Source of the DNA: Rheinheimera sp. MM224 | Lineage (GTDB): Bacteria > Pseudomonadota > Gammaproteobacteria > Enterobacterales > Alteromonadaceae | NCBI RefSeq assembly: GCF_947090785.1 | Contig: NZ_OX352320.1 | Location: forward strand, 1,984,001-2,048,000 | DNA: 64,000 nucleotides | Reading direction: 5' to 3' | Shown here: positions 33,251 through 42,299 of the stretch, one piece after another | How positions within the stretch are numbered: the first letter of the stretch is position 1 | How the letters are laid out: every line of letters begins with the position of its first letter | The notes under the pieces: model-generated | Told to the model about the DNA's origin: nothing | The model's input: only the letters and a program-made list of their open reading frames with translations | Database searches by the model: none | Program-made: the position numbers and the translations under genes

Positions 33251-33544
33251 TTATTCCTGAGTTTTGCTCTTTTTTTGCAACCAGTGTTGGCCCAAAGTTA
33301 AAGCCACTGACCAGAGTAAAGCTGATTCTTTGCCATGAAGTTTATTTTTTAACATCATCAGCCAAGGCGCCGCGCCTGACAACTGCTGTTGCAGCAATCT
33401 CATACCCAAACTGCGGGGAAACTGGTCGTTATCTTGTTGCTGCTGTGGTCCTAGCTGCTGTTGGATCAGATGACGTTGTTGGGCCATCTTCTGCCGTAAT
33501 AACAGGATCTGAACTGGTAAGGGGAGAGGTTTCTCTGTATTCAT
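33251..33544 (-). CDS. YqjK-like hypothetical protein
   Basis: 97 aa from ATG 33544. Gln-rich: LLLRQKMAQQRHLIQQQLGP, then MRLLQQQLSGAAPWLMMLKNKL and a C-terminal amphipathic stretch ALLWSVALTLGQHWLQKK. The third gene of a yqjD-yqjE-like set; in E. coli yqjK occupies this place and has a similar Gln-rich basic character, so it is called YqjK-like by position and composition only. Confidence 0.55.
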   Translation of the reverse strand: MNTEKPLPLPVQILLLRQKMAQQRHLIQQQLGPQQQQDNDQFPRSLGMRLLQQQLSGAAPWLMMLKNKLHGKESALLWSVALTLGQHWLQKKSKTQE

Positions 33545-33572
33545 ACCTGGCGCCTTAGTAGTTTCATATCCG

Positions 33573-33962
33573 TCATAAACTCCTGAAACTCCCGCTAAAC
33601 GCACTCTGGCCTTTTTTGCCTAAGCGTTGGATCAGAAAAAAGCAGGCTGCTGCTAAAAAGGTGAACACCATAGGTAAAGTCCAGATAAAGAAGGTAAAAC
33701 TTTCATTATTTCGATTCAGATAAAGCACTGCAAAACCTGCAAACAGGAATGCCAGAAACACAAAACTGATACTCAGTACACCGCAGAGCATAATCCATTG
33801 CAAACGGCGTTTTTCCTGCTGCCATTCCAAATGCAGCAATTGACCATGTAAACCCAGTTGTGTCATCAGTTGCGGGCTTGCTCTGTCCAGCAACCATAAC
33901 CAGCGGGCAGGATCAAAACCTACAGAGCCTGTATTGGCATTTTCCATTTCAGGTGTCGACAT
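33573..33962 (-). CDS. YqjE-like (DUF1469/holin-X) membrane protein
   Basis: 129 aa from ATG 33962 with GGAG upstream. Two membrane helices (about 54-77 and 89-109) with a hydrophilic N-terminus; the sequence around FLFAGFAVLYLNRNNESFTFFIWTLPMVFTFLAAACFFL fits YqjE/DUF1469. It follows the YqjD-like gene by 48 bases and precedes the YqjK-like gene by 28, the conserved yqjDEK order. In E. coli these inner-membrane proteins are stationary-phase induced and associate with ribosomes through YqjD. Confidence 0.72.
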   Translation of the reverse strand: MSTPEMENANTGSVGFDPARWLWLLDRASPQLMTQLGLHGQLLHLEWQQEKRRLQWIMLCGVLSISFVFLAFLFAGFAVLYLNRNNESFTFFIWTLPMVFTFLAAACFFLIQRLGKKGQSAFSGSFRSL

Positions 33963-34010
33963 GCGAACTCCATTCAAAAAACCGACCTCAAAGGGTCGGC
34001 ATACATCGTA

Positions 34011-34361
34011 TTATTTAGAACCTGAACCGCTGCAGCGGGCAACAAAAACACCCAGCACGAAGCTGACTGCTGCACAGGCAGCAATAGACTGCCATGGTTG
34101 TTGATGCACATAACGGTCTGTGACTTCAGCAGAATGACGTGCTTTAGCGGCAAAATTTTGGCCTATATCTTCTACTGATGCTTTGGCTGTAGCGACACGT
34201 TCAGTCAGCTTTTTCTTCGCCTGCTCAAACTCCGCTCCTGTTAATGAAGTGGTGGTTTTCAGTAAATCTTCGATATCGGCAATAAAGTTGTGGAATTCAT
34301 CGGTTAAAGCCGGGCCGCTCTGACTTGAGTTTGGAGCTGCGCCATCGGTACGAGTTGGCAT
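34011..34361 (-). CDS. DUF883 (YqjD/ElaB-like) membrane-anchored protein
   Basis: 116 aa. ATG 34361 follows AAAGGA. A charged helical region (about 20-80: DEFHNFIADIEDLLKTTTSLTGAEFEQAKKKLTERVATAKASVED) is followed by the diagnostic YVHQQPWQSIAACAAVSFVLGVFVARC tail, a C-terminal membrane anchor with the typical Pro-Trp-x-Ser/Ala. E. coli YqjD binds ribosomes to the membrane in stationary phase. First gene of the yqjDEK-like transcript. Confidence 0.85.
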   Translation of the reverse strand: MPTRTDGAAPNSSQSGPALTDEFHNFIADIEDLLKTTTSLTGAEFEQAKKKLTERVATAKASVEDIGQNFAAKARHSAEVTDRYVHQQPWQSIAACAAVSFVLGVFVARCSGSGSK

Positions 34362-34685
34362 AAGTACATCCTTTTATGTGGGTGGCAATCTGTTCCCTGA
34401 AAAATCTGACCTTCAAATCCTTTTGCTCAGAGTGAAGGGCCAGACTATAGCACCTAAATAGCCTTGTATGTGGGTCATAGCACAAAGTAGCTAATTAACT
34501 TTGTTTTAAACTTTTTATTTTGTCTTTTTTACACCAAAAGTAAACAAAGTATATGAGCGCCAGCGCACCGAACTCTTTGAATGGAGGGGCCAGTATGCAA
34601 CAACAGGCAAACTCGTATTGGCTGAGTTCCGGCAAGGGTTCTGCTGTTTGTTGTTATTTTTTTGATTATTGATCAGGGAGTTACC
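34362..34685. other. intergenic region between divergent YqjD-like and DUF4398 genes
   Basis: 324 bases. The left part holds the ribosome site of the YqjD-like gene; the AT-rich middle (34490-34550) is a plausible divergent promoter region without a clear -35/-10 pair. A short frame with a strong ribosome site (34595-34672) is described separately. No operator-like palindrome was found. Confidence 0.5.
34595..34672 (+). CDS. possible 25-aa leader peptide before DUF4398 gene
   Basis: GGAGGGG (34583-34589) lies five bases before ATG 34595, one of the strongest ribosome sites in the window. It heads a 25-codon frame ending TGA 34670-34672, rich in Gln, Cys and aromatic residues (MQQQANSYWLSS, then CCYFFDY). 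Its stop is 13 bases before the DUF4398 start. The placement suggests a translated leader; the residue content may be incidental. Confidence 0.35.
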   Translation: MQQQANSYWLSSGKGSAVCCYFFDY

Positions 34686-35105
34686 ATGTATATATCCACC
34701 TATCTGCCCATGTATCTGTCGAACCGGTACCCACAGGTCCGCAAAACCCTGTTGCTGTTAAGCCTGAGTGGTTTGCTGGCATCTTGTGCTTCGGCGCCTG
34801 AAGCTCCTGTCAGCCAAATCCAGGCGGCAGAACAAGCTATAGCTGCAGCCGAACGCATCACTGCAAGTGATTATGCGTTACCAGAATTATTAGAAGCCAG
34901 AGCTGATTTAGTTTCAGCCCGTGCTGCGGTTCAGAAAAAAGATATGTTGGCTGCACGTCGTTATGCCGAGTTATCTCAGGCTGGTGCTGAGCTGGCTTCT
35001 GCCCGTGCCGGAGAAGGAAAAGTCCGCGCTGTGATTGACGATATGCAAAAAAATATCGATGTATTGAAGCAGGAAATGCAACGTAAAACAGGACAAATGC
35101 AATGA
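34686..35105 (+). CDS. DUF4398 lipoprotein
   Basis: 139 aa from ATG 34686 behind GGGAG; a longer frame from 34662 overlaps the leader stop. The signal ends at lipobox LLASC. The mature part is an Ala/Glu-rich helical DUF4398 domain (AAEQAIAAAERITASDYALPELLEARADLVSARAAVQKKDMLAARRYAELSQ). It overlaps the OmpA gene by ATGA, a pairing seen widely in gammaproteobacteria. Probably an outer-membrane-attached coiled structural protein. Confidence 0.82.
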   Translation: MYISTYLPMYLSNRYPQVRKTLLLLSLSGLLASCASAPEAPVSQIQAAEQAIAAAERITASDYALPELLEARADLVSARAAVQKKDMLAARRYAELSQAGAELASARAGEGKVRAVIDDMQKNIDVLKQEMQRKTGQMQ

Positions 35106-35971
35106 AAATTTTAACGGGTAAAAGCCAATTACTGGTGCTGGTTGCTGGTGTAATGACATTAAGCGCTTGTAGCTCAGCCGTTGTGAAACCAGATGGCTCC
35201 TACGCTGTACGACAAAAACTGACTGCATTGCAGGCCGATCCTAATTTGACCAATAGAGCTGTGTTGCCAGTGCAACAGGCTGAAGCTGCAGTATTAGCAG
35301 CAGAACAACCGACCAAAGATTTAGCTCTTGCCAGCTACAGAGTGAAATTGGCGGATAAAAAAGTCGAAATAGCCAAAGCTGTGGCAGAAACTAATTATCT
35401 GGATGAACAATACAAAACTCTGGGCGCACAGCAGGCTGATGCCCGTCTGGATTCCAGAACTCAGGAAGCTGATTCTGCCCGTTATGACGCCAAATTAGCC
35501 AGACAAGATGCAACAGCAGCAGAAGCTGAATCAGAACTTGCCAAACAGCAGGCTTTGGAATTACAGCAACAAATCGCAGAACTGAATGCAAAAGAAACCG
35601 AAAGAGGTTGGGTTGTGACTTTAGGGGATGTGCTGTTTGATACAGGCCGTGCTGATCTCAAAGAAGGTTCGCTGAATAATTTGTCGAAACTTTCTGCCTT
35701 CTTAAATCGTTATCAGGACCGCAAGGTTCAGATTGAAGGTCATACCGATAGCATTGGCAGTTCAGATTCAAATCAGGGCTTGTCAGAGCGCCGGGCTAAT
35801 TCAGTGCGACGTTATCTGGAAGCTCAGGGCATAGCATCGGACCGTTTAAGCGCTACAGGACTGGGCGAGAACTCACCTGTCACTGACAATGATTCAGCCA
35901 CCAGCCGTCAGCAAAACCGCAGGGTTGAAGTCATTATTGCCAATACGGCCTCTGCACCAACAAGCCCGTAA
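35102..35971 (+). CDS. OmpA-domain lipoprotein with helical DUF4398-like N-region
   Basis: 289 aa. Lipobox LSAC (C23) anchors it in the outer membrane. Residues 35-165 form a long Ala/Gln/Glu-rich helical region like the preceding protein. Residues 170-285 form an OmpA peptidoglycan-binding domain: LGDVLFDTGRADLKEG, IEGHTDSIGSSDSNQGLSERRANSVRRYL (Asp and Arg for diaminopimelate contact) and QQNRRVEVII. It links membrane and wall. Coupled to the upstream gene by ATGA; a stretch of low-complexity helix could be a coiled coil. Confidence 0.9.
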   Translation: MKILTGKSQLLVLVAGVMTLSACSSAVVKPDGSYAVRQKLTALQADPNLTNRAVLPVQQAEAAVLAAEQPTKDLALASYRVKLADKKVEIAKAVAETNYLDEQYKTLGAQQADARLDSRTQEADSARYDAKLARQDATAAEAESELAKQQALELQQQIAELNAKETERGWVVTLGDVLFDTGRADLKEGSLNNLSKLSAFLNRYQDRKVQIEGHTDSIGSSDSNQGLSERRANSVRRYLEAQGIASDRLSATGLGENSPVTDNDSATSRQQNRRVEVIIANTASAPTSP

Positions 35972-35992
35972 CAAGGTAATGGGAGCGTTTTG

Positions 35993-36274
35993 ATGAGAAC
36001 TGTAACCAAACTTAAAAGCCAGGCAGCGACATCCGCTGCCGGAGCTTTGCTTGCGCAAGAACAATTCTGGCAGAGACACCTGGATGAGGCGCAGCAGTGT
36101 TGGAATCAATTATCCAGAGAACAGTTGTTGCAGTCGGAAGGAAAACCTCACCGATTGTGTCGCTTATTGCAGGAACATTATTATTTATCGCGGGAGCAGG
36201 CTGATCATCAAATCAACCGGTTTAAACAAAGCTGCCAGTTATCTGTTGAAGACGCCACATCAGACTGGTCTTAG
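35993..36274 (+). CDS. CsbD-like protein (second copy)
   Basis: 93 aa. ATG 35993 has GGGAG (35981-35985) seven bases upstream; TTG 35990 is less likely. The core FWQRHLDEAQQCWNQLSREQLLQSEGKPHRLCRLLQEHYYLSREQADHQINRF matches the CsbD-like region of the 29626 protein (W-x-x-L-S-x-x-x-L-x-x-S-x-G-x-x-x-x-L, then Y-x-I/L-S-R-x-x-A-D). It follows the OmpA gene by 21 bases and is likely the third gene of that transcript. Confidence 0.65.
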   Translation: MRTVTKLKSQAATSAAGALLAQEQFWQRHLDEAQQCWNQLSREQLLQSEGKPHRLCRLLQEHYYLSREQADHQINRFKQSCQLSVEDATSDWS

Positions 36275-36395
36275 GGCATAAATTAAATACTTTCATCTAT
36301 CTATGTGCGTTATCACACGAACAGCTGAATTTTTGTACTGCATGGTAAGTTAGCTGCGCCAAATGAAAAGGCACTAAGAAATAAGGAAGTCCTTG

Positions 36396-36938
36396 ATGAG
36401 TACACTAATTACCGATCATAAATTACTGCGCCAGCATGCCAGAAAGCATGTAGAGGCGGGTGCTGTGACTCAGGGCTACCAAGCCGGGCGCGGCGACGTA
36501 GTGCGTATGCTGAATTCCGCTTTAGCTTCTGAGCTGATTTGTGTGCTGCGTTATCGCAGTCATTATTTTTTAGCCAAAGGTATCCATGCCAATACAGTAG
36601 CTGCTGAATTTCTGGAACACTCAAACGAAGAGTTACTGCATGTGGATTGGTTAGCCGCCCGCATAGTTCAGCTGGGAGGCGAGCCCGATTTTTCGCCGCA
36701 GGGTGTGATTGAACGCGGTCAGTCGGTGTTTGGTACTGCTCAGAATTTATATGAAATGATCAAAGAAAACCTGATTGAAGAACGGGTCGCTATCGATCAT
36801 TACAAAGAGTTGCTGTTATTTATCGGTGATGACGACCCGACCAGCACCGCACTGATCCAAAATATTCTGCAAACCGAAGAAGAACATGCTGATGAGCTGG
36901 CCAGTTTATTATGGGGACTGCCGGAACAGCATAATTAA
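36396..36938 (+). CDS. ferritin-like/bacterioferritin-type di-iron protein
   Basis: 180 aa, all-helical. ATG 36396 follows AAGGAAG; a TTG one codon earlier is possible. Di-iron ligands are recognisable: E in LASELICVLRYRSHYF, E...H in EFLEHSNEELLHVDWLA, E in NLIEERVAIDHYKELL and E...H in LQTEEEHADELASLLW, as in bacterioferritin. Haem-ligand Met is not evident. Proteins of this type protect against iron and peroxide; alone on its transcript between CsbD and BON genes. Confidence 0.83.
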   Translation: MSTLITDHKLLRQHARKHVEAGAVTQGYQAGRGDVVRMLNSALASELICVLRYRSHYFLAKGIHANTVAAEFLEHSNEELLHVDWLAARIVQLGGEPDFSPQGVIERGQSVFGTAQNLYEMIKENLIEERVAIDHYKELLLFIGDDDPTSTALIQNILQTEEEHADELASLLWGLPEQHN

Positions 36939-37021
36939 CGTCGTAGTTAAGTGACGCCAAAGCTATATAAAACCGCAGGTTAATGGAGCAAAAGCTAAAT
37001 GAAGCGACAGGAAAGGAATCT

Positions 37022-37672
37022 ATGAAAACAGATCAACAACTGACGCAGGATATTCAGGCTGAGCTGAAGTGGGATAGTGCTGTGCAGGCAGATAAACTGC
37101 AGGTTTTGGTGCATGGTGGCATAGTGACCTTATCGGGGAAAGTGGCCTCATTGGCTGAATTGTGGCATGTGCAATGCGCGGTACACAGAGTCTATGGCGT
37201 GCAGTCGCTGGACAATCAACTGGTAGTGGCATTGCCTCATCAGCATGTGTATCAGGATGCTGATTTAACCCGGGTTGCTGAATCGGTGTTGCAATGGTGT
37301 AGTCATATTCCGGCTCAGGGCATTGAATTAACTGTCTCTATGGGATGGATTAATTTAACAGGGGAAGTGGCTTTTGATTATCAGCGCCGTGCTGCCACTC
37401 AGGCTTTACGGTATCTGGCTGGTGTGCGTGGTGTGACCAATCAGATTCGTTTAACCCCGAAGAATGTGGCTGGAACAGTTAAAAAAGATATAGAAACAGC
37501 CTTGGCCAGGCAAAGTCAGGGGGTTGAACCCGCTATTCAGGTGGAAGTCATTGAGTCTGATGTGGTACTGACTGGCACTGTGAGCAGTTGGGCTGAGCAC
37601 GACAAGGCCCTGGTGTCCGTCTGGAGTACACCAGGTGTTTCTCATATTACCGATCATATTTACGTATTGTAA
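37022..37672 (+). CDS. cytoplasmic protein with three BON domains
   Basis: 216 aa from ATG 37022 behind AAAGGAA; a longer frame to 36983 lacks a site. Three BON repeats span residues 3-70, 75-140 and 145-215, each with a V-x-x-G-x-V-x-L-x-G-x-V strand (GGIVTLSGKV, MGWINLTGEV, SDVVLTGTV). There is no signal peptide, unlike the other two BON proteins here, so it should act on the cytoplasmic side. Ends before a terminator at 37714. Confidence 0.83.
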   Translation: MKTDQQLTQDIQAELKWDSAVQADKLQVLVHGGIVTLSGKVASLAELWHVQCAVHRVYGVQSLDNQLVVALPHQHVYQDADLTRVAESVLQWCSHIPAQGIELTVSMGWINLTGEVAFDYQRRAATQALRYLAGVRGVTNQIRLTPKNVAGTVKKDIETALARQSQGVEPAIQVEVIESDVVLTGTVSSWAEHDKALVSVWSTPGVSHITDHIYVL

Positions 37673-37713
37673 CCTCGCGTTTATCTACACTTTTCCTCTG
37701 TCAGCTTTGCACT

Positions 37714-37746
37714 AAAAACAGATCTAAGTGATTGATCTGTTTTTTG
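37714..37746 (+). terminator. rho-independent terminator
   Basis: AAAAACAGATC (37714-37724), 9-base loop, and GATCTGTTTTT (37734-37744) with T run. It separates the stress island from the RND operon. Confidence 0.85.
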
Positions 37747-37863
37747 CTTTTTGTCCGTTACAACTTGTTACCCTTTTCGCAGGACTGAAACTTCTGACTG
37801 TTTTATAGTGGCGTTAATAAAAAAGTATCTATGCTTGCTTGAACTACCGGATGGGTCTGGACC

Positions 37864-39006
37864 ATGAAAACTATAAAACTAACTCTCATTGCCTTGTGTA
37901 TTGCCACCACGTTAACGGCTTGCTCTAAGCCTGAAGTGGCCAAAGTACAGGAAGAAAGCGCCAAACCATTACAATTGGTGACACAGGACTTACTGACTTT
38001 ATCGGAAAGTACACTCTCCCGTGGCCCTGTGATTTCAGGCTCATTACAGCCTGTGGTGAAAGCTGAACTGAATGCAGAAGTGTCCGGCATAGTGATGCAA
38101 GTGTTGAAAGACAATGGAGATGTAGTCAAAGCTGGTGATGTGCTGGTGAAGCTGGATCAAACCACCTACCGTGATAAATTATTGTCTGCTCAGGAAGCTG
38201 AACGTTCAGCTGTGGTCACACTGGAGCAGTCCAATCGTCAACTCAAGCGTATGCAGTCTTTGTCTAAACAAAGTTTAGTCACTCAGGAAGGGCTTGAGGC
38301 CGCTGAAAACAAAGCCAATCAGGCCCAATCTGATTTAGCCTCAGCCCGCGCCCGTTTAGTTGAAGCGCGTCAGCAGATGGAAAAAACTGATGTGAAAGCA
38401 CCATTTTCCGGTGTAGTGGCTACCCGAAAAGTGTCAGCTGGTGATACAGCTCAGATAGGTAAAGGTCTGATGGTACTGATTGACCCTGCCAGTATTCGTT
38501 TTGAAGGTTATGTGGCTGCAGACCGTGTTGGTCAGGTTAAAGTTGGCAATAAAGTCACCTTTAAAGTGAATGGTTACAGCGGTCAGTTTTTTACCGGTAC
38601 TGTTGAGCGTATTAACCCATTGGCCAATGAAAGTACCCGTCAGGTGCAATTGTTGGTGACCATGGACTTAAAAGAGCAGTCTTTAGTGGCTGGTTTGTAT
38701 GCTGAAGGTCATGTTGAAGCGCAAAATAGCAACGCGCTGATGGTGCCGGAGTCAGCCCTTATCCGTGAAGGTGATAAGCACTTTGTCTGGCAATTTGCCA
38801 ATAACGAGCTGAAAAAGACCGAAGTGGAATTAGGTAGCAAAGACGAAAGGTGGGGCACTCAAGAGGTATTGTCAGGCGTCACTTCAGGTGCGCAGATTTT
38901 ACGTCATCCACAAGGTGCTTTAACGGACGGAGCTAAAGCTGAATTGGCTGCTGCCGGTTCTGAAACGCCGGATCAAACCGCAGCTAAAGTCAGCGCAGGA
39001 AACTAA
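37864..39006 (+). CDS. RND efflux periplasmic adaptor (AcrA/HlyD type) lipoprotein
   Basis: 380 aa. The signal ends at lipobox LTAC (C20). Order: barrel-sandwich lipoyl part (GSLQPVVKAELNAEVSGIVMQVLKDNGDVVKAGDVLVKLD), alpha-hairpin (about 110-160), the second lipoyl half (TDVKAPFSGVVATRKVSAGDTAQIGKGLMVLIDPASI), beta-barrel (ADRVGQVKVGNKVTF) and membrane-proximal domain. It bridges the pump and an outer-membrane channel. The pump gene starts 3 bases after its stop. No channel gene is present, so a TolC-like protein encoded elsewhere must be used. Confidence 0.9.
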   Translation: MKTIKLTLIALCIATTLTACSKPEVAKVQEESAKPLQLVTQDLLTLSESTLSRGPVISGSLQPVVKAELNAEVSGIVMQVLKDNGDVVKAGDVLVKLDQTTYRDKLLSAQEAERSAVVTLEQSNRQLKRMQSLSKQSLVTQEGLEAAENKANQAQSDLASARARLVEARQQMEKTDVKAPFSGVVATRKVSAGDTAQIGKGLMVLIDPASIRFEGYVAADRVGQVKVGNKVTFKVNGYSGQFFTGTVERINPLANESTRQVQLLVTMDLKEQSLVAGLYAEGHVEAQNSNALMVPESALIREGDKHFVWQFANNELKKTEVELGSKDERWGTQEVLSGVTSGAQILRHPQGALTDGAKAELAAAGSETPDQTAAKVSAGN

Positions 39007-39009
39007 GCT

Positions 39010-42000
39010 ATGTTTTTATCTGATTTTAGTATCAAGCGCCCTATGGTGGTGGTGGCTATTACGCTTGCCATGATGATTTTTGGTTATTTTGCGATGACCA
39101 ATTTAAAAACCAACCAATTCCCCGATGTCCAGCCTCCTGTGCTGGTAATGACTATCCCATATCCTGGGGCTTCCCCCGAAACTGTGGAACGGGAAATACT
39201 GAACAGAGTCGAAGATTCGATGGCAACTATCACCGGCATGAGAGAACTACGTTCTTATGCCCGTGATTCCAATGCTGTCATAGTGGCGATTTTTGAGTTT
39301 GATAAAGACCTGATTGAAGCCTCACAGGAAATGCGTGATGCGGTGGCCGTGGTGCGTGACAAACTGCCCACTGAAATGAAAGAGCCATTCCTTCGCCGTG
39401 AAGACCCCAATGCTTTCCCTATTATGTCTTTGGCTTTGTCGTCAAAATCCATGGATCCAATAGAGTTGTCGCAACTGGCTGAACATCAGATAGCCCGTGA
39501 AATTCGTGCTGTGCCTGGTGTAGCACTTGTGAATCTGGAAGGTGAAAAAGAGCGCGAAATGACAGTGTTCTTAAACTCTAATGCGATGCGTGAAGCCAAC
39601 ATTTCAGCTATGGATGTGGTGAATGCGTTGCGAGCGCAGAATATTGCAGCTCCTGTTGGCCGTGTAGTGAATGGCATGGAAGAGCAGGGCATTCGTATTC
39701 AGGGCCGTTTACGTGATGTGCGTGAATTTGAACAAATGGTGGTCAAACGTAATGGCGATCAGGCCATTCGTTTAGAACAGGTGGCAGACGTAGTGGATGG
39801 TGCAGCAGAGCAGCGTCGTTTATCTATCTTTAACGGCGTGCCTTCTTTAGGTATTGACGTGATTAAGGCCCGTGACGCTTCAACCATCAGTGTCACAGAC
39901 GATATCAAAGCCAAAATTGAACAGTTAAAGAAAACCTTACCTGCTGATTTTGAATTAGTGGTGGTACGTGATTCGGGTGAAGACGTGGCGGCCAGTATGC
40001 GCAACGTCACTGAAGCTTTATCCATGGGCGCCTTGCTGACTATTATCACCGTCTTTGTGTTTCTGAACTCCTGGCGTTCAACTTTAATTACGTCATTAGC
40101 TTTGCCTACCTCAGTACTAGCGTCTTTTATTGCGGTTTGGGCCTGCGGTTTTACGCTGAACTTTATGTCGCTATTAGGCTTGTCACTGGCGATAGGTATT
40201 CTGATTGACGATGCGATAGTAGTGCGTGAAAACATAGTGCGTCATATGGAAATGGGCAAAGACAATATGACGGCGGCCCGCGACGGTACCCGTGAAATTG
40301 GCATGGCTGTTATAGCGACCACTATGTCTATTGTGGCGGTGTTTATTCCTATCGCTTTTCTGGACGGTATTACCGGTCAGTGGTTTAAACCTTTTGGTTT
40401 AACAGTGGCTTGTTCTGTATTGGTGTCTTTGTTTATCTCCTTTACGCTGGATCCGATGATGTCTGCTTACTGGCACGACCCGGATCACGATAAACATGCT
40501 AAACGCCGTGGTTTGGGCAAAGTACTGCAGAAATTTAATATCTGGTTTGATCATCAGGCTGAGCGTTATTCCAGAGTAATAGGCTGGGCACTGAAGCACC
40601 GCAAGTCGATGTGGCTACTGGCCTTTGGTTCATTTTTCGGCGCTATTTATCTGCAAGGTGCTCATGGTGGTTCTGGTTTTCTGCCAGAAACGGACGATGG
40701 GGGCGTGATAATTTCAGTACGGGCGCCTTCAGAAGCCAGTATTGAATACACCAGCATTAAAGCTGAGCAGGCTGCTGCTATTGCCCGTCAGTTGCCGGAA
40801 CAGTTGTATACCCAAACTACTGTAGGTACTCAGGGCAATATCACCCGGGCACAGATTTTTGTCCGGCTGAAAAAAGAGTATGAACGTGATCGTAATTCAC
40901 GTGAAATAGCGGCAGAACTTCGTGCCAAAATTAAACAGCTGGTGGGGGCTGAATACACAGTGTCCGCTGACTTAAACGGTGGTGGTGATGGCAAGGCGCT
41001 GCAAATTCAGTTCCGGGGTCCGGATAGCCGTGTGCTGGAAGGTTTAGTGCTGGATTTTGTTGAGAAACTTAAAACTGTGCCCGGTGCAGTGGATGTCGGT
41101 TTGTCGGCTCAGGATCCAAAACCAGAGCTACAAATTGAGTTTAACCGTGGTTTAGCTTCAAGTCTGGGCTTGTCTATGGGCGATGCCGCTAATGCTTTAC
41201 GTCTGGCTTTTGCTGGTGCTGAGATAGGTGACTGGATAGATCCAACAGGGGAAACCCGTAACGTCTATGTCCGTATTAAACCGGAAGAGCGTATGACAGT
41301 ACAGGATCTGGAACGTTTACCCCTGTTATCCAGCATGACAGGCGCTATGATCCCACTGGAGCAGGTGGCCACTGTGACTATAGGCAAAGGTCCTGCGGTG
41401 ATAGAACACTTAGACCGTGAAAGTATGATGGCGGTCAGCGCCAACGTTCAGGGGCGCAGCTTCGGTGAAGTGGACTCTGATGCGAAAAAACTGCTGAAAA
41501 CCATTCCATTCCCACCTGGTTATGACGTTGTGTCTGGTGGTCAAAGCCGTGATCAGGAAGAAGTTTTTGGTAGCATCTTTGGCGCTTTGGGTTTAGCCGT
41601 GATGTTGATGTATCTGATTTTAGTGGTGCAGTTCCATAGCTTCCTGGCTCCGGTTTCTATCATGATGTCCTTGCCGTTATCTTTGATTGGTGTGGTGTTG
41701 TCCTTGCTGGTGGCAGGCGCAACCTTAAACCTGATGAGTTTAATAGGGGTTGTGATGCTGATGGGCATAGTCGTGAAAAACGGCATTTTGTTGATTGACT
41801 GTGCCCGTAAAAAAGAAAGTGAAGGTTTAGGTCTGGAAGAAGCGTTAATAGCTGCTGGTCGTGAACGTTTACGTCCTATCCTGATGACCACTTTTGCTTT
41901 GGTCGCTGGTATGTTACCTGTGGCTATCGGCATTGGTGAAGGCGCAGCCTTCTATAAACCTCTGGGGATTTCAGTCATAGGTGGCGTACTCACCTCGACT

Positions 42001-42132
42001 GTACTGACCTTGTTGGTGGTGCCAACCTTCTACGACAGTCTGGAGACCTTTAAACGTAAAGTGAAAGCCAGATTTAACCGCAACAGAAAACCAGCTCCTA
42101 CTGGTTATGATGTGCCGCTGGCTTCTAAATAA
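39010..42132 (+). CDS. RND-family multidrug efflux pump, inner-membrane subunit
   Basis: 1040 aa, typical of hydrophobe/amphiphile efflux pumps, 12 membrane helices. Proton-relay aspartates are in [22 protein letters not shown] (two adjacent Asp). Two large periplasmic loops contain the porter and docking domains ([33 protein letters not shown]...VRAPSEAS). AGGAAA lies before ATG 39010. Substrates cannot be inferred from sequence; the closest familiar style is MexK/MdtB-type pumps. The operon ends at a strong terminator. Confidence 0.92.
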   Translation: MFLSDFSIKRPMVVVAITLAMMIFGYFAMTNLKTNQFPDVQPPVLVMTIPYPGASPETVEREILNRVEDSMATITGMRELRSYARDSNAVIVAIFEFDKDLIEASQEMRDAVAVVRDKLPTEMKEPFLRREDPNAFPIMSLALSSKSMDPIELSQLAEHQIAREIRAVPGVALVNLEGEKEREMTVFLNSNAMREANISAMDVVNALRAQNIAAPVGRVVNGMEEQGIRIQGRLRDVREFEQMVVKRNGDQAIRLEQVADVVDGAAEQRRLSIFNGVPSLGIDVIKARDASTISVTDDIKAKIEQLKKTLPADFELVVVRDSGEDVAASMRNVTEALSMGALLTIITVFVFLNSWRSTLITSLALPTSVLASFIAVWACGFTLNFMSLLGLSLAIGILIDDAIVVRENIVRHMEMGKDNMTAARDGTREIGMAVIATTMSIVAVFIPIAFLDGITGQWFKPFGLTVACSVLVSLFISFTLDPMMSAYWHDPDHDKHAKRRGLGKVLQKFNIWFDHQAERYSRVIGWALKHRKSMWLLAFGSFFGAIYLQGAHGGSGFLPETDDGGVIISVRAPSEASIEYTSIKAEQAAAIARQLPEQLYTQTTVGTQGNITRAQIFVRLKKEYERDRNSREIAAELRAKIKQLVGAEYTVSADLNGGGDGKALQIQFRGPDSRVLEGLVLDFVEKLKTVPGAVDVGLSAQDPKPELQIEFNRGLASSLGLSMGDAANALRLAFAGAEIGDWIDPTGETRNVYVRIKPEERMTVQDLERLPLLSSMTGAMIPLEQVATVTIGKGPAVIEHLDRESMMAVSANVQGRSFGEVDSDAKKLLKTIPFPPGYDVVSGGQSRDQEEVFGSIFGALGLAVMLMYLILVVQFHSFLAPVSIMMSLPLSLIGVVLSLLVAGATLNLMSLIGVVMLMGIVVKNGILLIDCARKKESEGLGLEEALIAAGRERLRPILMTTFALVAGMLPVAIGIGEGAAFYKPLGISVIGGVLTSTVLTLLVVPTFYDSLETFKRKVKARFNRNRKPAPTGYDVPLASK

Positions 42133-42150
42133 GTCAGGTGAGTTAAACAG

Positions 42151-42177
42151 AAAAGAGCACTTCGGTGCTCTTTTTTT
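42151..42177 (+). terminator. rho-independent terminator with UUCG loop
   Basis: AAAAGAGCAC (42151-42160), loop TTCG, GTGCTCTTTT (42165-42174) and further T. Closes the RND transcript. Confidence 0.93.
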
Positions 42178-42239
42178 GGCTGATAAAAAGTTGAGACTAT
42201 TCTATTCAACCAGGCAAATTGTGCTTTTATCACAGAGAG

Positions 42240-42268
42240 TTGGGAAAGACTGCTAAATCCGCTAGTAT
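42240..42268 (+). promoter_or_regulatory. sigma70-type promoter of the D-glutamate operon
   Basis: TTGGGA (42240-42245), exact 17-base spacer, TAGTAT (42263-42268). Transcription would begin near 42275, 25 bases before the first ATG. No repressor-like palindrome was seen around it. Confidence 0.55.
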
Positions 42269-42299
42269 GACTTTATGCCACTATTTTTAAGTATTCAGT

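Noticed and set aside
39759-40235. Antisense frame of 158 codons in the RND pump gene
   Set aside because: It mirrors the strongly constrained coding strand of a recognised gene and has no supporting motif or ribosome site.
41553-41933. Antisense frame of 126 codons in the RND pump gene
   Set aside because: Shadow of the codon pattern of the pump gene; no family resemblance.
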